A DNA stretch of 7,316 bases from JBFLVQ01 sp040758525 (GTDB lineage Bacteria; Acidobacteriota; Blastocatellia; Chloracidobacteriales; JADJPF01), in NCBI GenBank assembly GCA_040758525.1, contig JBFLVQ010000487.1, positions 1 to 7,316 on the forward strand, in the 5' to 3' direction. Shown here in pieces: positions 1-6,094 of the stretch. The notes under the pieces were generated by a model that was given only the letters and a program-made list of their open reading frames with translations, was not told the DNA's origin and ran no database searches. How positions within the stretch are numbered: position 1 is the stretch's first letter; each line of letters starts with the position of its first letter. A program made the translations under genes and the position numbers.

Positions 1-7
1 TATACTG

Positions 8-925
8 TTATTTAGTAACCCAGAGACAATCTCGATTGAACTCAAACCATTGAATGGTGTTGGAAGTTAAAATACTACCAGGCAAATAACATATGGCAAT
101 AAGCTCTACAAGTTTACCTGCACCTTTGTCTTGTGCCCAAGCACGGCTTACAAGAGGTTCTACTTCACCTGAAACTTGAAAGAGATCTTTACTTATATTG
201 TTCGTTTTGTTAACGAGAGTATGCGCTAACAATGGTTTTCCAAATTCCACCTTTACTCTAGGTCTATCAGTTGTAAAATCGCATTCCAACAAATCAAAGA
301 GATTGGTAGTCACTACAGGTTCACCTTGAAGACGTAATTTCCCCCAACCAGTCTTGCGCTCGCCGCCTATTTGAATCTCTCTAAGCATCTTTTGCCACGG
401 AATAGAAAAACCCGACTTAACAAAGATATAACCTTGTAGAAAGGTAGTATAACTGCCAATGTTGTCATCTCGGCGAGTATAAGGCGATAGAAATTCAATT
501 TCATGAAGTGTGCCTTCTTGCGCGCTATTGAATTCATAATCCAAAGCTGTTGAGGCGTAACTATTGAGGTAACGCCAAGCGAACACATCTGGATCTAGAG
601 CATAATCATCGGCGCCATACATTAATCCTTTGTTAGTAAAATATGGAAATAAAGGCTTACCATTTTGATCTTCAGGATAAAAGTAGGTGAAAGAGATGTA
701 TTCTTTGATCAATTCACCCATCTTCATATAGTCGCCAATAGAGACCTCTGTAGGTGGCAGCCATTCACCGTATTGAGTACTCCTCGTTAGTTTAGCAGTA
801 AGCTCAGCCCATAAATTTCGAGCCATAACGAAAGATCGCGTGAACTGTATATTACCTGTTTTACTGCGTCCAATGTGCAATGGACTCAACAGGCGATATC
901 TAAGCTGGTAAAGCTGCCAACTCAT
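8..925 (-). CDS. Cas5/Cmr3-like RAMP subunit (crRNA 5'-handle binding)
   Basis: This 305-aa RAMP-superfamily protein is probably the Cas5-group (Cmr3/Csm4/Csx10-like) subunit that grips the 5' tag of the crRNA and contacts the large subunit. The N-terminus has a RAMP first strand and turn, YRLLSPLHIGRSKTGNIQFTR (10-30, quoted in part), then RSFVMARNLWAELTAKLTR (30-48) in the place of the usual RAMP helix. A glycine-rich loop, IGGERKTGWGKLRL (186-199), matches the 'GGERxxGWGxL' type of Cas5/Cas6-like proteins. The C-terminal third (about 225-300) is a second strand-rich half. The length is below Csx10 and slightly below typical Cmr3. The ATG follows the upstream TAG by two bases, with GGAG eight bases before it. 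The TAA stop at 8-10 leaves only seven bases of sequence, so downstream genes are unseen. Cas6-like processing activity is a less likely alternative; I see no convincing catalytic signature. The RAMP fold is well supported and the Cas5/Cmr3 role is inferred. Confidence 0.75.
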   Translation of the reverse strand: MSWQLYQLRYRLLSPLHIGRSKTGNIQFTRSFVMARNLWAELTAKLTRSTQYGEWLPPTEVSIGDYMKMGELIKEYISFTYFYPEDQNGKPLFPYFTNKGLMYGADDYALDPDVFAWRYLNSYASTALDYEFNSAQEGTLHEIEFLSPYTRRDDNIGSYTTFLQGYIFVKSGFSIPWQKMLREIQIGGERKTGWGKLRLQGEPVVTTNLFDLLECDFTTDRPRVKVEFGKPLLAHTLVNKTNNISKDLFQVSGEVEPLVSRAWAQDKGAGKLVELIAICYLPGSILTSNTIQWFEFNRDCLWVTK

Positions 926-927
926 TA

Positions 928-1353
928 CTAATTCTCCGGAGGATTATTTTGCTCTTGGCGAGCTTTGGCGCTATAACGTGCATACATAAGCGTCTGTTCG
1001 AAGAGATTTTTCACTAGCAGCAATGTCTGCACAGGTTTTGCACAAATAGAGGTTGCGAAGTGATTGAGTAACTGTTGTGGTGTCGGATTAACTACCAGCC
1101 CCTCAGTCAATGTAAAACTGCGCAAACTCTCTTCGCGTAATAGTGCAACTAGTTGGTTTATTACCTTATCAGCAATTTGCTTTTCCTTGTCACCACGAGA
1201 GAGCAGGTATAGCATACCAGCATAAATCCCTTGTTCCTGTACAACACCAAGAGCCTTAGTGATAACATTTTCCACGGTATTTTTGTCTTGGTGCATTGTC
1301 TCAGTGATAATAGCTTGGGCCTTCTGAGCAGCGATCATATCGAGGTTGGTCAT
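928..1353 (-). CDS. cmr5: Cmr5/Cas11-like small subunit
   Basis: This 141-aa protein is predicted to be almost all helical and is the likely small subunit (Cas11; Cmr5/Csm2 group). Small subunits form the inner filament of type III complexes and contact the crRNA-target duplex. The stretch at 34-53 (ALGVVQEQGIYAGMLYLLSR) resembles the Cmr5 pattern of a helix followed by 'GLxxxLxFLxSKG'. Basic and Gln-rich helices follow, and the C-terminal tail from about 127 (RYSAKARQEQNNPPEN) looks disordered. The length fits Cmr5 (about 120-170 aa). The ATG lies in an ATGA overlap with the preceding stop and has a perfect AGGAGGT five bases upstream, the strongest ribosome binding site in the operon. This fits a subunit needed in several copies. 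Small subunits diverge quickly, so context carries much of this call. Confidence 0.75.
   Translation of the reverse strand: MTNLDMIAAQKAQAIITETMHQDKNTVENVITKALGVVQEQGIYAGMLYLLSRGDKEKQIADKVINQLVALLREESLRSFTLTEGLVVNPTPQQLLNHFATSICAKPVQTLLLVKNLFEQTLMYARYSAKARQEQNNPPEN
934..937 (-). promoter_or_regulatory. Ribosome binding site of the Cas5/Cmr3-like gene
   Basis: GGAG on the minus strand lies eight bases before the ATG at 925, within the last codons of the small-subunit gene. It supports that start and the two-base gap between the genes. Confidence 0.6.
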
Positions 1354-2486
1354 ACATTACCTCCTACCAGATCATTGTGTGGTACATTCCAACCGCTACC
1401 AACTAAACCGATACGACCAAACCCACGCGTACTCATTCCGCCTATTCCTAAGGCGGAAGCCCATTCAAGTGCACTTTCGACTACGTGATATGGTGCGCGC
1501 CAACCCTTCGGTTGGCCTTGTTCATCAAGGGCTGGCTTTGTAGCGTCGTTAGGGTTCGTGTAGAGGAAGGCTCCTGTTGGGGCATTTTCAGTCCAACCTT
1601 CGCCATTATTAACCGCAGTATGTATTATTGCTCTCTCAGTCCAAGGCTTAACGCCAGTTCGGTAATCATCTTGTACCAGATCAAAAGCAAAGAGTGTCGC
1701 ACGTGGAATTGCTTCGTATGTAAACAATGCTCCAGACTCAGCGGCACCGGTTGTCGGATCAATACTAACCGAGGTACGAATTTCAAGGCCAGAATTGATA
1801 AGTTGACTGAAGAGTGACTCTGGTACTAGTACGATACGATTATGTATGCTTGTCCATTCACGAAGAGAGTCCCAATTGTTGATATTGTTATTTTCAGTTG
1901 GTGGCGTAATGGTCACTATTCCGTTCACTGGTAGCATCAACCAGCCAAGATTGATCGGTTCTGTTCTAGGTTGAGTCATTACACAAGATTCAGCACCATA
2001 GGATTCATTCGATTCAGGGCCATCAACATTAAAGCCAAATTCGATAAGTCTATTTTTTGTACTGATCCACAATGGCCCGATCATTGAGCTAACTGGAAAT
2101 AATAAGATATGTGCGTCGTAAATATTAACTGTGCCAGAGTAACTGCGTTCAGAATCATCATTCCCTTTGACTGTAAATCCAAATGTATAACAGATAGGGC
2201 AAGTATTCTTTCCACAATGCCCATCTTTCTTTCTTTCAACTTCCTGCCCGTTCTCTAAGCTTTTTACAATCTTTTCCTGTCCCTGCCCAGCACAGCGAAT
2301 TTTGCCATAGCGATAAGCAGCATAAGAACGAATAGCGCCACTCAAGCTAGTACCAGGAATTTTCGGTAGGTTAGTTCCTGGTTCACGTATAATACTGTTA
2401 TCCACACGACCAATGCGATATCCGCCCGCCCCTATGTGGGTTGGATCTAGTGTCATTAAGAGATAACGACGATGTAAGTAGCTCAT
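1350..2486 (-). CDS. cmr4: Cmr4-like Cas7 backbone subunit (putative target-RNA endonuclease)
   Basis: This 378-aa RAMP protein most resembles Cmr4/Csm3, the repeated backbone subunit that binds the crRNA and cuts target RNA at 6-nt intervals in characterised type III complexes. Motifs seen: LDPTHIGAGG (13-22); RVDNSIIRE (27-35) with D29 where the catalytic Asp of Cmr4/Csm3 is expected; KIPGTSLSGAIRSYAAYRYG (42-61), the classic RAMP helix; a cysteine cluster C65, H90, C91, C96 and C99 with the CPICYTFG pattern, probably a zinc-binding insertion; VNIYDAHILLFPV (120-132), very characteristic of Cmr4; and a glycine-rich loop LGIGGMSTRGFGRIG (346-360). It is longer than the roughly 300 aa usual for Cmr4. 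Its ATG overlaps the cas10-like stop as ATGA, with AAGGAG seven bases upstream, and its own stop overlaps the next start the same way. RNase activity is inferred from D29, not shown. Confidence 0.87.
   Translation of the reverse strand: MSYLHRRYLLMTLDPTHIGAGGYRIGRVDNSIIREPGTNLPKIPGTSLSGAIRSYAAYRYGKIRCAGQGQEKIVKSLENGQEVERKKDGHCGKNTCPICYTFGFTVKGNDDSERSYSGTVNIYDAHILLFPVSSMIGPLWISTKNRLIEFGFNVDGPESNESYGAESCVMTQPRTEPINLGWLMLPVNGIVTITPPTENNNINNWDSLREWTSIHNRIVLVPESLFSQLINSGLEIRTSVSIDPTTGAAESGALFTYEAIPRATLFAFDLVQDDYRTGVKPWTERAIIHTAVNNGEGWTENAPTGAFLYTNPNDATKPALDEQGQPKGWRAPYHVVESALEWASALGIGGMSTRGFGRIGLVGSGWNVPHNDLVGGNV
1359..1365 (-). promoter_or_regulatory. Strong ribosome binding site of the small-subunit gene
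   Basis: AGGAGGT on the minus strand is a full match to the 16S rRNA anti-Shine-Dalgarno. It lies five bases before the ATG at 1353 and inside the end of the cmr4-like gene. It sets the start and is the best site in the operon. Confidence 0.78.
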
Positions 2487-5400
2487 TGAATATCTCCTTG
2501 TGGGTTCAGGGTAATCTCCTCTTCGGATTTTTCCTTGAGAATGTGGATATAAAGCTCCAATACATCCAATAGTAATCCATTACCTACTGCTTCGTTGAAA
2601 GCGTTCTGTTTTTCTTCATCAAGGCTTTTCCACCAAGCTGGATTGAGACGGCGCAGTATATTCTGAGCAAACTCTTTGAAAGTCTGGGATTGTGAGGCTC
2701 TAATCAGGTCACCATTGAACCATTCCGTAATATAACCAGTGAGCAAGGTTTCTAATTGTTGTAGTTGTGATGTAGTAAGTTTCTTTTTGTCTACAGTCAT
2801 CCACTTCCACAATTCTTCTAAGCGGTCGAAATCTTCTAATTGAAATGGTCTTGCTGGTCGTTCACGTCGGTGGCAAACATTAGTTTGAGTATCAATAGTA
2901 TAACTAATCTCATTACGTCGTGCAGCTACGTCAAGGTATTCAAAATCAAATCGTGAAGGATAAACAAATACTTTATTCCCAGCCTTGAGTTCTTCGATGT
3001 GAATAGTTTCAGGTATTGGTATTTTATGGCGGTCGGGATTTTCCCACCACGATTCTAGGTTTTTTCGTGCATCAGGGTGGCTATTATTGTCAGCGAACAT
3101 GTATGGATACCATTGATCCTTAGTTTTACTATCTCCCATAAAGACCGGTATATCCCAAGCGATCTGGTTCTTAAAAATGATTTTCCAATGAGTTCCCAAA
3201 TGGGGGTTATCTTGAAAACTTGATTCTCTTGAAAGAGGTGTTTTCGAAGGTGAAAAAAATCTAGTTTCAGAAATTTCCCATTGTTCCCATTTATTATCTG
3301 GCATTTCCAATAGTCTACGCCCTGCTTCAAGCAAAGCGCGCATTGGTGTACGATGATGTGCAAATACAATACCTGTGTGAAGAGGGAGTCGATCTCGCAC
3401 CTTTCCCATTTCAATTTCATACTTCTCTTTGATCTTTTTGATGACTAATAGTGATTTGTCTGCTGGAACAAGTGTCATGAAAATAGAGGGGCTGGCAAGA
3501 ATAGGGATAAATGGGCTAGAGCAGTTGCTTTCTGTTTCTCCATGCAACTTGACTCCGTTGGGAGTAACATTGAATTTTGCTAATTTTTTCTGGCTTAAAA
3601 GATAAGAAGCGGGTTCATAAATGTTAATTGAATGAGTCTTAGTAACTTTATCTTTCAGCTCCACAATATTTTTAATTGCCGCGATATTGCAGAAGTAATC
3701 TAAATTTTCACAAGTGATGAAATACTGATTTGCCGGATCCCACACTACGCTTAGGCGATTCCCCGCAATATCAAGTTCATATGTGTGATACCGACCAAGA
3801 TTAGCGGTGTCTAACAGGTTCTGTGGTGTAATCGTAAGACGAGGACGAAATGCTGGTTGAGCATTTTCGGAGTGAACCGTACCAACAGTTTTGGGAAGCT
3901 CATTCTCAATCTGTTTCCAGAATATTTCTGTTGTGCGCCAGCAGCGCTGAATTCGAGCAAAGGACACCCTTTTGTGCATTGTTGGAATCAAGCTTCCATC
4001 AAGCCAACCATTAAGTACAAAGCGCCCAACTATTAATCCAATTTGTCCATTATTGTCTGATACTTCATCAACCCAAATAGTCTGCGGGAAATTACTAATA
4101 GCCGTCTGTGCCCATTTTTGAGAGCGGTCATCGCGCCGTTCCATACAGATCCAGCAAATGGACCGATTTTGTGCTTTACAAATATCACATTTATTTCTTT
4201 CTTCTTCTGATAATGTTGAAGTATTAAGATGTTTATTTTCCCAATGTTTGTTCCACTTACTCCAATTCTCCTTGTATCCTTCATCGGCAATGGGCACCCA
4301 TCCCTGCGGTCTCAGTCCACAAACGGTGCAAATATCAGAATATTGCTTTTGGTCATTCCACCACTCAATAACTCTTGATGGATCAGATTGGAGAGGTGGA
4401 TTGTTCCACCCTTTTGCTTGATGGAGTTGTATCTGGTTGCCAAGTAATTTATCACTGATTGCAATCAGTGGGTATAGCTCTCCATCTAATGCAGGACGCT
4501 TCTCTTTATTTTCCAAACGGGTTGAGTCTTTTACTAGTTGTGCTTCAGAGAATGTCTTTACTAATAATTTCTCAAAGGTACCTTCATCATTACATGGCAA
4601 AGTCATCAAATCGATCTCACTCTCAGCATTCCTAACCTCAGGAACGATTAGCACGCTACCATTTTCATCTCGATAAACTTCGTTGCCAATAGGATACTCA
4701 ACCTCAATTATAGCCTTAGTCGCGTTAAGAGCTGCTTCCAGGGTGTCCCGTCGTGCTAATAGATCACTGATATGCAAGGCATGACTAAGATAGGCAAGGC
4801 CATCATAACGTATGGAAAGTAGACGCCACTCGACTTTAGTTACATGAGGAACTTTTTCTTCAATAATAGCTTTAGCTACTGCGCTTTTGAAGAGAGTTGC
4901 TATGGTACTAGCATAATCCCATAAGGTGATTTCGTTGAATGGCCATTTTGTATCTGCTAGACCAGATTGAAGAATCGATTGAGATTCATTAAATAGTGAT
5001 TTTCGTTTATTAGGTAGGTCAGATAATGGTGAGCAAGCTGTCATAGTAAGATCAAGCAACCTATGGCGGTTTTCCTGTAGTTTCCACTTATCTAGAGTTT
5101 CAAGTTCATAACCAAACGCAGTGGCAGTACGAATCTCAGACCATTTAGGATATCCTGTGTCTCCAGTTTTTTCAGCGATTGAAACTCTAGCATGGGACAG
5201 TAATAGTAGCCCAAGCAATCCAGTATCAACCTCTGAAGGCAACCATCTTTTCAATGCTGATTGCCAATTGTTGCTTTCTTCACTAGGGTTGAAAAAAAAT
5301 GGGTTATCCCAAAAAAGGGTCAGCAAATCAGCAAGACGCCACGTCTCATTTGCTATTGAAAGCTTGGTTCGGAATGTTTCTTCTTTCTGTATTTGTATCA

Positions 5401-6094
5401 AACGTTCAGATTGATAGATTTTTTTGATGGCAACTTCCCACTCTTTCAATTTCTCTTTTCGCTTACTATCTAATACCTGCTTTAATAAGCCCAGCTCTTT
5501 TCTTTGCTCGACTGGCGCAGTTTTTAATTGATCAACAACTTGATAAAACTCTTTTTGGGTTGCGTCTAACTCTTGATAAATCTTTTGCCGTTCCTTTTCA
5601 TTGCATACATAAAGTGGACCATTACTAATATTGCTCCACGAATGAAATGTCCAGAGTGTTTCCAGAAGTTTAGCAATCCAGGGGTGATCTTTTTCTGCAC
5701 GAGTCCAGTTATTAGCAAACTGATCCAAGACAGTCTGTTCTATTGGATCAGTGAACTGATTTTTTATTGCAATAACTAGATCTTTTCTAGTTTCCCATAA
5801 TTGGGGTTCAATTACTTTCCTAACCTCTTCAGTTAATATAGAGAATGAAGGGCCGGCAAAACGCTTAAAACTATAATCTGGTATCAACTGTAGATGTTGC
5901 TTAATATCCTGTATCGCACTATTTTGGGCTGTTTGCTGGTCGTCACTATCCTCCTTAGTATCTTTAGTAGAATTAGGTCGCATGACGGAAGCCAGGAAAT
6001 TCGGATCTAGCTTACCAATGTTATGCAACAGGCCAGCGAGTTCTGCTAATAACACCTGATCTCGCTGTTGCCTCAAGTCATCAAGCGACTTCAT
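2483..6094 (-). CDS. csx11: Cas10-like large subunit, Csx11 family (type III-C-like)
   Basis: This 1203-aa protein is the large subunit of a type III complex, expected at the crRNA 5' end next to the Cas5-like protein. Domains in order: an HD-like N-terminus with LLHNIGKLDPNF at 22-33 (H24-N25 in place of H-D); a charged helical, probably coiled-coil stretch at about 165-245; palm 1 at about 423-487, with strand WRLLSIRYDGLAYL and hairpin NEVYRDENGSVLIVP; a zinc region with CxxC pairs at 589/592, 636/639 and 647/650; palm 2 from about 683 to 930, including IGLIVGRFVLNGW, ASPSIFMTLVPADKS and LHTGIVFAHHRTPMRALLEAGRRLLE; and a helical C-terminus at about 1085-1190, like Cas10 D4. Where active Cas10 has GGDD, this protein has SPSI (868-871), so oligoadenylate synthesis is predicted to be lost. 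It is longer than typical Csm1 or Cmr2. The start is set by AAGGAGGAGG upstream of the ATG. It overlaps the upstream RAMP gene by 14 nt and the next gene by ATGA. A Cas10-type subunit is near certain; the Csx11 assignment rests on recalled family features and context. Confidence 0.85.
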   Translation of the reverse strand: MKSLDDLRQQRDQVLLAELAGLLHNIGKLDPNFLASVMRPNSTKDTKEDSDDQQTAQNSAIQDIKQHLQLIPDYSFKRFAGPSFSILTEEVRKVIEPQLWETRKDLVIAIKNQFTDPIEQTVLDQFANNWTRAEKDHPWIAKLLETLWTFHSWSNISNGPLYVCNEKERQKIYQELDATQKEFYQVVDQLKTAPVEQRKELGLLKQVLDSKRKEKLKEWEVAIKKIYQSERLIQIQKEETFRTKLSIANETWRLADLLTLFWDNPFFFNPSEESNNWQSALKRWLPSEVDTGLLGLLLLSHARVSIAEKTGDTGYPKWSEIRTATAFGYELETLDKWKLQENRHRLLDLTMTACSPLSDLPNKRKSLFNESQSILQSGLADTKWPFNEITLWDYASTIATLFKSAVAKAIIEEKVPHVTKVEWRLLSIRYDGLAYLSHALHISDLLARRDTLEAALNATKAIIEVEYPIGNEVYRDENGSVLIVPEVRNAESEIDLMTLPCNDEGTFEKLLVKTFSEAQLVKDSTRLENKEKRPALDGELYPLIAISDKLLGNQIQLHQAKGWNNPPLQSDPSRVIEWWNDQKQYSDICTVCGLRPQGWVPIADEGYKENWSKWNKHWENKHLNTSTLSEEERNKCDICKAQNRSICWICMERRDDRSQKWAQTAISNFPQTIWVDEVSDNNGQIGLIVGRFVLNGWLDGSLIPTMHKRVSFARIQRCWRTTEIFWKQIENELPKTVGTVHSENAQPAFRPRLTITPQNLLDTANLGRYHTYELDIAGNRLSVVWDPANQYFITCENLDYFCNIAAIKNIVELKDKVTKTHSINIYEPASYLLSQKKLAKFNVTPNGVKLHGETESNCSSPFIPILASPSIFMTLVPADKSLLVIKKIKEKYEIEMGKVRDRLPLHTGIVFAHHRTPMRALLEAGRRLLEMPDNKWEQWEISETRFFSPSKTPLSRESSFQDNPHLGTHWKIIFKNQIAWDIPVFMGDSKTKDQWYPYMFADNNSHPDARKNLESWWENPDRHKIPIPETIHIEELKAGNKVFVYPSRFDFEYLDVAARRNEISYTIDTQTNVCHRRERPARPFQLEDFDRLEELWKWMTVDKKKLTTSQLQQLETLLTGYITEWFNGDLIRASQSQTFKEFAQNILRRLNPAWWKSLDEEKQNAFNEAVGNGLLLDVLELYIHILKEKSEEEITLNPQGDIQ
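2494..2499 (-). promoter_or_regulatory. Ribosome binding site of the cmr4-like gene
   Basis: AAGGAG on the minus strand lies seven bases before the ATG at 2486, inside the last codons of csx11. With the ATGA stop-start overlap this suggests translational coupling. Confidence 0.72.
4453..4470. repeat. Perfect 18-bp palindrome inside csx11
   Basis: CACTGATTGCAATCAGTG is identical to its own reverse complement, with two 9-base arms and no spacer. It lies in the csx11 coding frame, in codons for the residues LIAIS at about 543-547. At random one such site is expected in far more sequence than this window (chance about 1 in 4^9 per position). It may be a coincidence or a protein-binding site; nothing else marks it as functional. 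Confidence 0.5.

Noticed and set aside
1231..1488. Plus-strand open frames opposite the operon (here and at 1346-1543, 1485-1817, 4158-4421, 4437-4676, 5121-5414, 5573-5779, 6688-6879)
   Set aside because: All lie opposite well-supported RAMP or Cas10 genes, have no recognisable motifs and read as chance antisense frames.
1500..1515. Short hairpin CCAACC-CTTC-GGTTGG, resembling a terminator stem
   Set aside because: It lies well inside the cmr4-like coding region, has only six base pairs and no following T run on either strand.
2391..2402. Sequence ATACTGTTAT shared with the start of the window (2-11)
   Set aside because: A ten-base AT-rich match between two unrelated coding ends is expected by chance, and no regularly spaced copies suggest a CRISPR repeat.
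3055..3420. Minus-strand frame of 121 codons inside csx11 (others at 4033-4290 and 367-588)
   Set aside because: These are out-of-frame shadows of genes with clear family motifs, with low-complexity or unlikely protein composition.
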